From contig CANMDW010000002.1 in the NCBI GenBank assembly GCA_947496705.1, positions 434,001 through 498,000 on the forward strand: a stretch of DNA of 64,000 nt. The letters are read 5' to 3'. The stretch is from an uncultured Aquimarina sp. Its GTDB lineage: Bacteria; Bacteroidota; Bacteroidia; Flavobacteriales; Flavobacteriaceae. Position 1 is the stretch's first letter. Each line of letters begins with the position of its first letter. The translations under genes were made by a program, and so were the position numbers. Positions 1-9,090 of the stretch are shown piece after piece. The notes below the pieces were generated by a model that had not been told where the DNA came from, did no database searches, and saw only the letters and a list, made by a program, of their open reading frames with translations.

Positions 1-1
1 A

Positions 2-382
2 TATGATTTTGATGAAGCAATGGCGTTGGCAAAAGAAAACGACCAGAAAATTGTATTGTTTTTTACCGGATCAGATTGGTGCCCGCCGTGTATTAAATTA
101 GAAAAGAATATCTTGTCTAGCGATGAATTTTCAGAATTTGCGAATCAGAAATATGTTTGGGTAAAAGCCGATTTTCCAAAACGGAAAAAGAATAAACTCT
201 CTCTGGAACAAAAACAGAAAAATAAAGCGCTGGCCAAACGATATAATAAAAAATGGATTTTTCCTGTTATTTTGGTTTTGGACAAAAACGGAACAGTGTT
301 GGGTGCAACCGGTTATAGAAGGGATCTAACAGTAAAAGGGTATATATCTTTATTAACTTCATTTGATTCTTTTGGAGGATAG
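2..382 (+). CDS. Thioredoxin-family protein, 5' end outside window
   Basis: This is the C-terminal part of a thioredoxin-fold protein of the periplasmic DUF255/thioredoxin_7 kind. The frame is already open at base 2 (YDFDEAMALAKEN), so the ATG at 20 is internal and the true start is upstream of the window. The redox motif SDWCPPC is visible, followed by the usual beta strand with a cis-proline-like IFPVILVLD and the ending GYRRDLTVKGYI. The likely role is thiol-disulfide exchange in the cell envelope; no signal peptide can be checked because the N-terminus is missing. Confidence 0.85.
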   Translation, partial: YDFDEAMALAKENDQKIVLFFTGSDWCPPCIKLEKNILSSDEFSEFANQKYVWVKADFPKRKKNKLSLEQKQKNKALAKRYNKKWIFPVILVLDKNGTVLGATGYRRDLTVKGYISLLTSFDSFGG

Positions 383-459
383 ATTGATTTATACATAAGA
401 TTGAATTATATTCACAGTCTATAATTTAACCCACTTTTGAGCAGTTTCAGTACGGAATA

Positions 460-502
460 CCTGCCCGCCTGTCTGTCGACACAGGTAGATACGCAGACAG
501 GG
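460..502. repeat. GC-rich palindromic repeat (CCTGTCTG/CAGACAGG)
   Basis: A GC-rich inverted repeat in AT-rich DNA, with arms CCTGTCTG (468-475) and CAGACAGG (494-501). It lies directly before rnz. Related CCTGCC/GGCAGG palindromes occur at 13749, 13911, 29078, 30653, 52175 and 52205. Confidence 0.6.
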
Positions 503-543
503 ATTTTCTGATGCATAAAACGGGTTTAAGAAGAAAAATAATT

Positions 544-1449
544 TTGAAACTTACGATTTTAGGGTGTTATTCTGCAACACCCCGTACATTTACAAACCCT
601 ACATCCCAGGTCTTAGAAATCAATAATCACATTTTTTTAATTGATTGTGGAGAAGGTACTCAGGTAGAATTAAGACGAAATAAAGTCAGGTTTTCTAGAA
701 TCAAACATATTTTTATTTCGCATTTGCATGGGGATCACTTCTTCGGTCTTGTTGGTTTGGTATCGACATTTAAACTATTGAGTAGGGAAGAACCGTTGCA
801 TATTCATGGACCCAAAGGAATTAAAGAAATAATAACGCTGCAGTTAAAACTTTCTAATTCCTGGACAGATTATCCATTACATTTTCATGAACTTACCAAT
901 ACAACATCAGAAATTGTTTTTGAAGATGATAAAGTTGTAGTAAACACGATTCCTTTGCAACATCGGGTGTATTGTAATGGGTTTTTGTTTAAAGAAAAGC
1001 CCGGAGATCGAAAACTATTAATGAGCAAAGTTCAAAATTATGATATCGATAAAGCATATTATCGTTCTATTAAAAAGGGAAAAGATATCGTATTGGATGA
1101 TGATACTGTTATTCCTAACAAAGAATTAACTGATAATCCTAAACCAGTAAAAAGTTATGCTTATTGCAGTGATACTAGATATAATGAAGAAAAAATCCCT
1201 TTAATTAAAGGTGCTACAGCTTTGTATCATGAATCCACTTTTTTAGAGAGTCATCGTCACTTATGTTCTACAACAGGTCATAGTTCTGCTATCGAAGCTG
1301 CTACTATTGCCAAAAAAGCTAACGTAGGCACCTTGATTTTGGGGCATTATTCTACCAGATATGATAATATTGAACTGTTTAGAGAAGAAGCCAGGACTAT
1401 TTTTGAAGATGTTGAGATAGCAGATGATGGAAGGGTTTTTGAGTTTTAG
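544..1449 (+). CDS. rnz: Ribonuclease Z
   Basis: tRNA 3'-processing endonuclease of the metallo-beta-lactamase fold that removes 3' trailers from tRNA precursors in the cytoplasm. The metal-binding motif SHLHGDH is at about residues 59-65, with downstream metal ligands in YAYCSDTRY, YHEST and LGHYSTRY. An ATG lies 33 bases upstream at 511, but the protein family normally begins MKLTILG, which corresponds exactly to the TTG at 544 (TTG AAA CTT ACG ATT), and the 11 extra residues are basic and low in information. I therefore prefer the TTG start, giving about 301 residues. The 511 start cannot be excluded. It stands alone behind a palindromic repeat. Confidence 0.93.
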   Translation: MKLTILGCYSATPRTFTNPTSQVLEINNHIFLIDCGEGTQVELRRNKVRFSRIKHIFISHLHGDHFFGLVGLVSTFKLLSREEPLHIHGPKGIKEIITLQLKLSNSWTDYPLHFHELTNTTSEIVFEDDKVVVNTIPLQHRVYCNGFLFKEKPGDRKLLMSKVQNYDIDKAYYRSIKKGKDIVLDDDTVIPNKELTDNPKPVKSYAYCSDTRYNEEKIPLIKGATALYHESTFLESHRHLCSTTGHSSAIEAATIAKKANVGTLILGHYSTRYDNIELFREEARTIFEDVEIADDGRVFEF

Positions 1450-1455
1450 TAGATA

Positions 1456-1822
1456 GTGTCTGGTCGGAAACAGGCGGTTTTTATAATTTGAATTATTTTT
1501 GATCGGGTTTTAATTTTCTTTTTTGACGCAGATGCCTTAGCATCAGGCGATAAAAAACAAAATGTATGTCCGCAATTATACCAGTAGTAATTTCATAATA
1601 TAGAAAATTCAGTTACTCCCTTTAGGGTTGGGGTATATAACTGAATTTTTAGCATTTTCTTTTTACCCCATGTCCCTAAAGCCCGCCTGAATGACATAGT
1701 CGGGCAGGGGTGAAGAAAATGCCTGAAGCATTTTTACTGGTATAATTGCTGATATACATAAAACAAATAAAAATAGCGCAAAAAGAAACAAATTGAATAG
1801 TGATATATTTCCGGCCAGACAC
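1456..1822. mobile_element. MITE-like element, family 2, with nested family 1 copy
   Basis: Terminal inverted repeats GTGTCTGGTCGGAAA (1456-1470) and TTTCCGGCCAGACAC (1808-1822) match with one mismatch. A perfect 6-bp direct repeat TAGATA flanks both sides (1450-1455 and 1823-1828), as expected of a target-site duplication. The element has no credible coding capacity. About 200 bp of its interior is a family 1 element (1562-1759), so the original element was about 160 bp. A lone sequence resembling its right end, CGACCAGACACTA, is at 20454-20466. Confidence 0.75.
1562..1759. mobile_element. MITE-like element, family 1, copy A
   Basis: Inverted termini beginning ATGTATGTCCGCAATTATAC pair with the other end with two mismatches over about 24 bases. 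A perfect 8-bp direct repeat AAAACAAA lies on each side (1554-1561 and 1760-1767). Inside are nested stems: GAAAATTCAGTTA with TAACTGAATTTT, and GCATTTTCTT with AAGAAAATGC. No reading frame of note. Two more copies are at 38148 and 47013. Confidence 0.8.
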
Positions 1823-1855
1823 TAGATAAGAGCAACAAAAATGTAGTGATATCCA

Positions 1856-3154
1856 ATGAAAAGAATTCTAATTATTATTATTTTAATAACCATTGCATGT
1901 TCTGAAAGAAGCAAAGTACAAATGATCACGGAATCTGATGCAAAAACGTATCAGGATACTTTGGTTCTACAGATTTCAGACCGTGACAAATCTATTTCCT
2001 ATCGCGAACTTTTTAAAGAGTTCTGTACATTGGTAGAAGATAATTTTTACAGTTCTAAAATGGTGGAGGAAAAATTTGTTCCGCTTAAAGAATTATATGC
2101 AAAGCGAGTTGAAAATGTAGCAACAGATTCAGGTTTTTCAGATTTGATGAATAACATGCTCATCGGGCTAAAAACGTCTCATACATACTATCTCACCCCC
2201 GGTGATATTGAATACTATTACCTTAGCGATATTTTCTCATCGCTGCCGCATATAAAAAAACTGTTTCCAGGTGGCGTTATAAAATATCCAACGATTGGGA
2301 TTACTACAGAAAAGACAGATAGCAAAGACTTTATCACTTGTGTACTAGCCGGTAGTAATGCCGAAAAGGCCGGCCTGTTAAAAGGTGATGAAATTATATC
2401 TGTAGAAGGAGCACAATACCATCCGATACATTCGTTGAAAGATAATATTAATAAAGAGATTGTTTTTGTTGTAAAAAGAAGCTCTGGGGATGGGATTCAA
2501 AAAATAACTGTGATGCCAACATTATTGAATCCAAATGAACAATTTTTAGAAGCAGAAAAGAAAAGTATTAACGTCATCGAAAACCTAGGCAAACAAATTG
2601 GTTATATCCATATATTTTCATATGCCGGGCAACAATATCATGAGATACTTACAGATGCTGTCTCCTGGGGCGAATTGAAGGATGTTGATGCTTTAATAAT
2701 AGATTTACGATATGGAATTGGTGGAGCTTCTCCTGCTTATTTAAATCTTTTCAATCAGAATGTTCCCAAGCTGGTATCAAAAGATAATAAAAATAATGAG
2801 TATCATTTTGACCCCCAATGGAGAAAACCGGTGGTATATCTTACCAATAAAACAACCCGAAGCGGAAAAGAAATTTTGGCATATGGCGCAAAACAATTCA
2901 AGCTGGCAACGGTCATTGGTGAGTCTACTGCAGGTGCAGTTGTGGGAGGAGCTTTGTACAATCTGTCTAACGGCAATTTACTTTATCTTGCCAGTAGAAG
3001 TGTACAGGTTGACGGGCTTACACTTGAAGGTGTTGGAGTACAACCAGATATTGAAATCTCGATGGATGTTCGATATTGCCAGGGTAAAGATAGTCAGCTG
3101 GAAGGCGCTTTGAAATATCTCTCTAATAAGTTAACTGCTACACAAGGCCAATAA
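1856..3154 (+). CDS. S41-family (tail-specific) protease-like lipoprotein
   Basis: A probable lipoprotein, with N-terminus MKRILIIIILITIACSE: a hydrophobic segment then lipobox IACS. After an N-terminal helical region (about 40-140) comes a PDZ-like domain around residues 165-205 (AGLLKGDEIISVEGA), then an S41 core. The likely nucleophile is the serine in TTRSGKE near residue 340, followed by ATVIGESTAGAVVGG; the C-terminal-processing-protease lysine is not evident, so it fits the tricorn-like branch better than CtpA. The substrate is unknown. It is a single gene between a mobile element and pdxH. Confidence 0.8.
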   Translation: MKRILIIIILITIACSERSKVQMITESDAKTYQDTLVLQISDRDKSISYRELFKEFCTLVEDNFYSSKMVEEKFVPLKELYAKRVENVATDSGFSDLMNNMLIGLKTSHTYYLTPGDIEYYYLSDIFSSLPHIKKLFPGGVIKYPTIGITTEKTDSKDFITCVLAGSNAEKAGLLKGDEIISVEGAQYHPIHSLKDNINKEIVFVVKRSSGDGIQKITVMPTLLNPNEQFLEAEKKSINVIENLGKQIGYIHIFSYAGQQYHEILTDAVSWGELKDVDALIIDLRYGIGGASPAYLNLFNQNVPKLVSKDNKNNEYHFDPQWRKPVVYLTNKTTRSGKEILAYGAKQFKLATVIGESTAGAVVGGALYNLSNGNLLYLASRSVQVDGLTLEGVGVQPDIEISMDVRYCQGKDSQLEGALKYLSNKLTATQGQ

Positions 3155-3230
3155 ATGATTTTTGAGAGAATTTGATTTCAATAGCCGAGCTGTTTTTTAT
3201 TGTAGATTATCTTCCACCAATAAAATAACA

Positions 3231-3238
3231 TACCTTTG
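3231..3238 (+). promoter_or_regulatory. Promoter -7 element for pdxH
   Basis: TACCTTTG matches the Bacteroidota -7 consensus TAnnTTTG. It lies 27 bases before the pdxH start codon. Confidence 0.55.
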
Positions 3239-3265
3239 TTTTGATATTTTAGTAAGAAATATAGT

Positions 3266-3910
3266 ATGAATAGAGATCTGGCAGATTACAGAAAATCATA
3301 TGAAAAGAGTTTTCTCGAAGAAAAAGACCTTCCGGATTCTCCTTTTGCTCTCTTTTTTCAGTGGTTCAAAGATGTAGAAGAGGCTGGGGGGGTCGAAGAA
3401 GCTAACGCCATGACAATAACAACTGTCGGATTGGATGGTTTTCCCAAAGCAAGAGTAGTATTATTAAAACATTTTGATGAGAAGGGTTTTGTATTTTACA
3501 CAAATTTTGATTCTGAGAAAGGAAAAGCAATAGAGAGCAATAATAAAGTTTGCATTTCATTTTTTTGGGCAAACCTAGAACGTCAGGTAATCATCAAGGG
3601 TTTTGCCAAAAAAGTGTCAGAAGAGAAAAGCCAACAATACTTTGGTTCGAGACCCAGAGGAAGTCAACTAGGTGCTTGGGTTTCATATCAAAGTAAATTG
3701 ATAGACTCAAGAGAAGTTATAGAGGAAGAACTTACAGCTTTAGAAAATAAGTACAAAGGTAAAGAAATACCGAAACCTCCATTTTGGGGAGGGTATTGTA
3801 TCATACCCAGTGAGTTTGAGTTTTGGCAGGGAAGAGCAAATCGCCTGCACGATCGAATACGGTTTTCAAACAAAAAAAATGAATGGATGATAAGTAGGTT
3901 GGCTCCTTAA
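3266..3910 (+). CDS. pdxH: Pyridoxamine 5'-phosphate oxidase
   Basis: FMN-dependent oxidase that converts pyridoxamine/pyridoxine 5'-phosphate to pyridoxal 5'-phosphate, the last step of vitamin B6 salvage, in the cytoplasm. At 214 residues it has the family's normal length. The FMN-binding block is at about residues 60-90 (ARVVLLKHFDEKGFVFYTNF), the substrate-binding SRPRGSQLGAWVS at about 125-140, and the C-terminal signature WQGRANRLHDR at about 188-198. A TAnnTTTG promoter sits just upstream. It is convergent with the OmpA-like gene, only 6 bases between the stops. Confidence 0.96.
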   Translation: MNRDLADYRKSYEKSFLEEKDLPDSPFALFFQWFKDVEEAGGVEEANAMTITTVGLDGFPKARVVLLKHFDEKGFVFYTNFDSEKGKAIESNNKVCISFFWANLERQVIIKGFAKKVSEEKSQQYFGSRPRGSQLGAWVSYQSKLIDSREVIEEELTALENKYKGKEIPKPPFWGGYCIIPSEFEFWQGRANRLHDRIRFSNKKNEWMISRLAP

Positions 3911-3916
3911 AGTAGG

Positions 3917-6112
3917 TTACATAATGACAAAACTAGACCTTCTGTTCTTTTGATATTCAACCTCAGAACAATCTTGTCCATCTTCGCAATTATTAACAGG
4001 TCTGCTTTCTCCAAAACCAATGTAAGAAAGAATTCTGTTTTTAGAAATGTTTTTACTTAACAAGTAGTTATAAATCGATTTTGCTCTCTTCTGAGATAAA
4101 TCCAAATTATAATTGGTACCACCACGACTGTCAGAATGAGTTTCTATTTTGATGACCATGTCTGGATAATCGTCGGTCATAACGCTAACAACCTTGTTCA
4201 ACTCAATTTCTGCTCTTTTGGTAATATTCCATTTATCAAAATCAAAATAAATTTCGTTTAAATTGATAAGATCATTAATCGTTCTGCTTACTTTAATATC
4301 AGATTGTAAGGGGGATTCTGGCGTATTGCTAGACTGTACAATATCTCTAGGTTTAATACCTCCGCTTTTTGAGTTAGTAGACTTTTCTAACTTATCTGTT
4401 TCGCCATGATATAGCTCGGCATATTGATCATTTATTTCTTTCTTTGGAAGCCCCACAAGACTGTTTACATTGGGGCAGTTTAACTCACTTATATCAATAG
4501 CCAATTTAAATTGGTAGAAATCAGGAAGATTACATTTGTTGATGTGATTATATCCTTTAGAATATTTCATGGTCTCATTTAATGAACCATTAAATTCTGC
4601 AGTTACGGGTTGATCAACAACCAATATATCATCAATAGATGAAATAGATTCACAACTGGTATCTACCGTAACTTTATAACTAATTTTAAAAGGCTCGCTA
4701 TCGATTTTTACCATTTTATCTGGCACAGAAAAGCTAAGAATTCTGGATTCTTTGTCAAATTTGGTTTTGATTCTTTTGGAAGGAAGTTCTAATGATTTTT
4801 CAGAAAAAATCACATTTTTTGGTAGAATATCTTTAATGACTGTGTTTTTTGCATCATCATTTCCATCATTATATACAGTGAGCTGATAATTTATTTCTTG
4901 TTTTGGTGATAAAATGTCGTCTGGGTGTACATAACTGTTATCAGCATATTTGGATCTTTTAAGAATATGAATACCAGGTTCGTATATCTCTACACTAAAA
5001 GCAACCGCTATTACCGAATAACCATCATTATCGGTGAGTAACCGAAACTTGGCTTCTGTTTGATTATTTCCAATAATACTATTTCTTATGTTCTTGATAT
5101 TAAATAAATCTGCATCATATCCCAGGGTATTTTGACTTGCAGGCATTCTGGTTTTTACATTCTTGCCATTTTCTGTAATATTGGCATTAAAGAAATTATT
5201 CATGGGGTTTATACCATCTGCAAGGCTTTTATATTTATTAGTCTCATTGGATAAAGCTTGAAAGCGGTCTCCTCTTATTCCCTTATCACCTTCATAAGCA
5301 ATCACACCTATTTTTCCATGAACTGCGCCATTGGGTATGGTCTGAAAGTTATCAAAAGAAAATGCCACAGGTTTTGCTCTAGAATCAATGTTCACAAAAC
5401 CATCATATACATAGAATCTCTTTCTTGGCTTCGTATCATCCTCATATATCACAATCATTGTCCAACCACCAGCTAAACCATTGCCCAGTGTTTGATCGTC
5501 ATTTACTTCGGTAGTAGTTGCAGGAATGTTTGCCAGGGTATAGGTGCCCAAAGGGTTTTTTAAGTTTAATACATCTGCGGTAATATCCTTATAGCAGGAA
5601 TATTGTTGAAATAAAGATTCTTTATCGTTATAGTAATCATGTATCACCTGCCCGCCGGTGATTGTAGCATAGGATTGGTTTCCCGGGTATTTTATCTTTA
5701 CCGAAGTAATATCATGTTTTCGATGGTTATCGGCATAAGAAGCTGTCCAGTACAATCCTACATGCCTGATGGTATTACATTCTGAATCAATAACGAGGTC
5801 TGCGCTACTGGAGTTAAAGGTAGTTGGATCATCATCTATATCAATGAAGCCCATCCTGAACTGATTGTTCAATCCACCATCATTATAGCTCTTATTAGGG
5901 TCGAATACTCCTGATCCATCATCATTTGCAACTTTTCCTAATACAGTGTTAGAAACAAATTTGAAATCTCCTTTAAGTGTAAACTCGGTGCGTTTTTTAA
6001 GGGGTACCTCTACCTGACCATATACTAATGAAGAACAAAAGCAAAATATGATAAGTAGGCGCGTGCACTGAAATCGGGACAGATTTCTATTTTTAATAAT
6101 GTCTTTTTCCAC
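3917..6112 (-). CDS. OmpA-family outer-membrane protein with DUF11-like repeat
   Basis: A 731-residue secreted protein. The N-terminus has a hydrophobic signal segment ending near SSLVYGQ. A long beta-rich N-terminal region (about 40-380) resembles the surface modules preceding DUF11 domains. A DUF11-like segment follows at about 400-490 (INYQLTVYNDGNDDAKNTVI). The C-terminus (about 620-725) is an OmpA peptidoglycan-binding domain, IYFDFDKWNITKRAEIEL with ETHSDSRGG and SQKRAKSIYNYLL. Expected role: outer-membrane or surface anchoring to the cell wall. It is transcribed away from sixA. A minus-strand TATTTTTG promoter element is at 6254-6261. Confidence 0.85.
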   Translation of the reverse strand: MEKDIIKNRNLSRFQCTRLLIIFCFCSSLVYGQVEVPLKKRTEFTLKGDFKFVSNTVLGKVANDDGSGVFDPNKSYNDGGLNNQFRMGFIDIDDDPTTFNSSSADLVIDSECNTIRHVGLYWTASYADNHRKHDITSVKIKYPGNQSYATITGGQVIHDYYNDKESLFQQYSCYKDITADVLNLKNPLGTYTLANIPATTTEVNDDQTLGNGLAGGWTMIVIYEDDTKPRKRFYVYDGFVNIDSRAKPVAFSFDNFQTIPNGAVHGKIGVIAYEGDKGIRGDRFQALSNETNKYKSLADGINPMNNFFNANITENGKNVKTRMPASQNTLGYDADLFNIKNIRNSIIGNNQTEAKFRLLTDNDGYSVIAVAFSVEIYEPGIHILKRSKYADNSYVHPDDILSPKQEINYQLTVYNDGNDDAKNTVIKDILPKNVIFSEKSLELPSKRIKTKFDKESRILSFSVPDKMVKIDSEPFKISYKVTVDTSCESISSIDDILVVDQPVTAEFNGSLNETMKYSKGYNHINKCNLPDFYQFKLAIDISELNCPNVNSLVGLPKKEINDQYAELYHGETDKLEKSTNSKSGGIKPRDIVQSSNTPESPLQSDIKVSRTINDLINLNEIYFDFDKWNITKRAEIELNKVVSVMTDDYPDMVIKIETHSDSRGGTNYNLDLSQKRAKSIYNYLLSKNISKNRILSYIGFGESRPVNNCEDGQDCSEVEYQKNRRSSFVIM

Positions 6113-6253
6113 TCTTCTGTTTTTTAAAACCCGGTATATTATGATGAATTTGTGCTCATAATGTTTTGGGAAAACACTCTGATTTTAAGGGAAAACCGTA
6201 CGTAAATTTAGATTTTAGCATTTAAATATTTAAGGAAAAAGCAATGTTTTCGA

Positions 6254-6261
6254 CAAAAATA
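6254..6261 (-). promoter_or_regulatory. Promoter -7 element for OmpA-family gene
   Basis: Minus strand TATTTTTG fits TAnnTTTG, about 140 bases before the start codon. Confidence 0.35.
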
Positions 6262-6388
6262 ACTTTTTTATCGACTAAAGACATTGGTCATTCAGTTCAT
6301 TTTCATAGATTTAGCCATTAATACACCCCATATTTTAATGGTATTTTAGTACAAACTTCTATTTCAATTTTATTAACTATTGCATCTG

Positions 6389-6396
6389 TATATTTG
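6389..6396 (+). promoter_or_regulatory. Promoter -7 element for sixA-ppk1-ppx
   Basis: TATATTTG fits TAnnTTTG, about 100 bases before the sixA start. It is the best candidate for the polyphosphate operon promoter. Confidence 0.45.
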
Positions 6397-6494
6397 CAAA
6401 AAAATATTTTTATATATTAATTTTTAGAATTGTAAAAGCTAATCCTTAAACTTGTATAAAATAATGCTTTATCAATAATAATATTCTGAGTTTT

Positions 6495-6980
6495 ATGAAA
6501 ACTTTATACCTAATAAGACATGCTAAATCTTCGTGGGAATTTGATGTTTCAGATGAGAAAAGGCCTCTTAATAGCAGAGGAATACGAGATGCGAAATTGG
6601 TAGGGAAAGAGCTGGAAAAACTAATTAAACCAATAGATAAGATATTATGTAGTCCCGCAGAAAGAGCATACAGCACTGCAAAGATTGTCTTAAGCTACCT
6701 GGCACTCCCGGAGGATATATTTAGCTTAGAACCAGAGCTTTATGATTTTGGCGGGAATCATGTTATTGAAGTGATAAAAAACTGTGGGGAAGAGATTAAT
6801 ACTTTAATGATATTTGGCCATAATCATGCATTTACTTCAATTGCAAATCTTTATGGAGATGAAAGAATAGATAATCTACCCACAGCTGGAGTAGTTGTTA
6901 TTGAGTTTGATGTCGATAAATGGGAAAATATAGATGTAGGAAAAACCCTATTAACTATTTTCCCTAAATCCTTGCGATAA
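6495..6980 (+). CDS. sixA: SixA-like phosphohistidine phosphatase
   Basis: Small histidine phosphatase (161 residues) of the phosphoglycerate mutase-like superfamily. The catalytic RHxx motif is LIRHAKSSW at residues 6-14, and the second histidine lies in FGHNHAFT near residue 110. SixA of E. coli dephosphorylates phosphohistidine proteins; the substrate here is not known. Its stop codon overlaps the ppk1 start by one base (TAATG), so the two are translationally coupled, which suggests a link to phosphate or polyphosphate metabolism; Ppk1 itself works through a phosphohistidine intermediate (inference). Confidence 0.85.
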   Translation: MKTLYLIRHAKSSWEFDVSDEKRPLNSRGIRDAKLVGKELEKLIKPIDKILCSPAERAYSTAKIVLSYLALPEDIFSLEPELYDFGGNHVIEVIKNCGEEINTLMIFGHNHAFTSIANLYGDERIDNLPTAGVVVIEFDVDKWENIDVGKTLLTIFPKSLR

Positions 6981-9085
6981 TGTCAGAAGATACTACGAAT
7001 CAATATATTAACAGAGAATTAAGCTGGTTGCAGTTTAATGCAAGAGTACTACAAGAAGCGGCAGACGACACAGTTCCATTATTAGAAAGATTACGATTTA
7101 TAGGAATATTTTCTAATAACCTGGATGAATTTTTTAAAGTACGGTATGCCACTATCAAAAGAATAGATTTAGCAGGTAAAGATGGAAAAAATGTACTTAA
7201 GGGTACAACTGCCAGTGATTTATTAGAAAGAATTACCAAGATAGTAATCAGGCAGCAGACAGAAAGTCTAAAAACGATCACTACCATAAAAAGGAAACTG
7301 GAGGATCATGATATTTTTATTATTGATGAAAACCAGGTTACACCAGATCAGGATGCTTTTATACGCAATCATTTTATTACAAAGGTTAGTCCGGCTTTGG
7401 TGACATACATCCTTAATGATCTGGAAAAATTTCCTCATTTAAAAGATAGTGTCGCCTATTTGGCGGTAAAGCTTGTTTTGAAAGAAAAAATTCCTAAAGA
7501 AGGTAGGATTTCTAAGATACTACAACAAACCATCAAAGAAAAAATATATGCTTTAATTGAAATCCCTAAGAATATTGAGCGATTTGTTGTGCTTCCCGAA
7601 AAAGAGGGTAAAAAATTTATTATCATCCTGGATGATTTGATACGATATTGTATGCATATCAACTTCAGTATTTTTGAATATACAAATGCTTCTGCTCATA
7701 TGATCAAAATTACCAGAGATGCACAACTGGATTTTGACAATGATTTGAGCAAAAGTTTTATTCAAAAAATATCCAGCAGTGTAAAATCCCGACGCGATGG
7801 AGAACCTGTACGGTTTGTCTATGATCATACTATCGAAAAGGATACTTTGGATTTTTTAATGGAAAAAATGGGGATCGATTATACAGACAGTATTATTCCC
7901 GGAGGGAGATATCATAATCGCAGAGATTATATGAATTTTCCCGACCTGGGAAATACAGAATTGGTATATCAGCCTATTAAACCTCTGGCAATCCCTGGAT
8001 TGAGTTTGCAAGGAAGCTTGTTAAATAAGATCGCTAAGAAAGATTTTTTGCAATACACCCCTTACCATACCTTTTCATATACAGTAAAATTTTTAAGAGA
8101 GTCTGCAATAGATCCCAAAGTTAAAAGTATTAAAATAACGATTTATAGATTGGCCAGTATTTCACATATCGCCAGCTCGCTTATTAATGCAGCCAAGAAT
8201 GGAAAAAATGTCATTGTGCAGATTGAATTACAAGCCCGTTTTGATGAAACAGCAAACATACGCTATGCAGAACAGATGCAACGAGAAGGAGTACAGCTCA
8301 TCTTTGGGGTTACGGGCTTAAAAGTGCATTGCAAAGCTTGTGTGATCGAACGGGAAGAAAAAGGAAAGTTAAAACGATATGGTTTTATTAGTACAGGCAA
8401 TTTTAATGAATCTACCGCCAGAATTTATACAGATTATACATTATTCACCACCAATGAAGCAATTCTGAAAGAAACAAATAAAGTTTTTAAGTTTTTTGAA
8501 ATAAATTATAAAATAAACCGCTATAAACATTTATTGATTTCTCCTCACTATACCAGATCTTCTTTACTAAAATTTATTGATACCGAAATCCAAAATAGCA
8601 AAGAAGGAAAACCGTCTGGCATTAAATTGAAGCTCAATAGCCTGAGTGATTATGATATGATAGACAAATTATACGAAGCAAGCAGGGCGGGTGTAAAAAT
8701 AGATTTGATTATTCGGGGAATTTGTTGTTTGATACCGGGTATCCCGGGAATGAGTGAAAATATTAATGCAATCAGTGTAGTCGATAAATTTTTAGAACAT
8801 CCAAGACTCTTCATATTTAAAAATGCAGGAGATACAAAAGTATATATTTCTTCGGCAGATTGGATGACCCGTAATTTAGACAGAAGGGTAGAAATCTCTT
8901 GTCCCATCTATGATGAAGACATTAAAATAGAATTGATGGAGACTTTTGATATTTGTTGGAGCGATAATGTAAAAGCCAGAAGACTTTCTAAAGATCAGGA
9001 TAATGCTTACATTAGGAACGATAAGGCTAAAATAAGATCACAGATAGCAACATATGAGTATTATTTAAAAAAACTAGGAAACTAA
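6980..9085 (+). CDS. ppk1: Polyphosphate kinase 1
   Basis: Reversibly polymerises ATP gamma-phosphate into polyphosphate. At 701 residues it is full length. The N-terminal domain starts YINRELSWLQFNARVL, the head domain spans about 110-330, and two phospholipase-D-like catalytic domains follow. The autophosphorylated histidine is most likely that of VHCKACVIER near residue 449, followed by the typical STGNFNESTARIYTD. Middle gene of the sixA-ppk1-ppx operon: 1-base overlap with sixA, 5 bases before ppx. Confidence 0.97.
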   Translation: MSEDTTNQYINRELSWLQFNARVLQEAADDTVPLLERLRFIGIFSNNLDEFFKVRYATIKRIDLAGKDGKNVLKGTTASDLLERITKIVIRQQTESLKTITTIKRKLEDHDIFIIDENQVTPDQDAFIRNHFITKVSPALVTYILNDLEKFPHLKDSVAYLAVKLVLKEKIPKEGRISKILQQTIKEKIYALIEIPKNIERFVVLPEKEGKKFIIILDDLIRYCMHINFSIFEYTNASAHMIKITRDAQLDFDNDLSKSFIQKISSSVKSRRDGEPVRFVYDHTIEKDTLDFLMEKMGIDYTDSIIPGGRYHNRRDYMNFPDLGNTELVYQPIKPLAIPGLSLQGSLLNKIAKKDFLQYTPYHTFSYTVKFLRESAIDPKVKSIKITIYRLASISHIASSLINAAKNGKNVIVQIELQARFDETANIRYAEQMQREGVQLIFGVTGLKVHCKACVIEREEKGKLKRYGFISTGNFNESTARIYTDYTLFTTNEAILKETNKVFKFFEINYKINRYKHLLISPHYTRSSLLKFIDTEIQNSKEGKPSGIKLKLNSLSDYDMIDKLYEASRAGVKIDLIIRGICCLIPGIPGMSENINAISVVDKFLEHPRLFIFKNAGDTKVYISSADWMTRNLDRRVEISCPIYDEDIKIELMETFDICWSDNVKARRLSKDQDNAYIRNDKAKIRSQIATYEYYLKKLGN

Positions 9086-9090
9086 CTATT

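Larger units (their letters stand above)
6113..6494. other. Divergent intergenic region, ompA-like / sixA
   Basis: About 380 bases without a gene. It holds the outward-facing promoters for the OmpA-family gene (minus) and the sixA-ppk1-ppx operon (plus). Otherwise very AT-rich; no stem-loop or small open frame that I would support. Confidence 0.5.

Noticed and set aside
511..543. ATG at 511 as rnz start
   Set aside because: The family N-terminus MKLTILG begins at the TTG at 544; the upstream extension carries no conserved residues.
7000..7287. Open frames on the minus strand within ppk1
   Set aside because: Shadows of a strongly conserved coding sequence.
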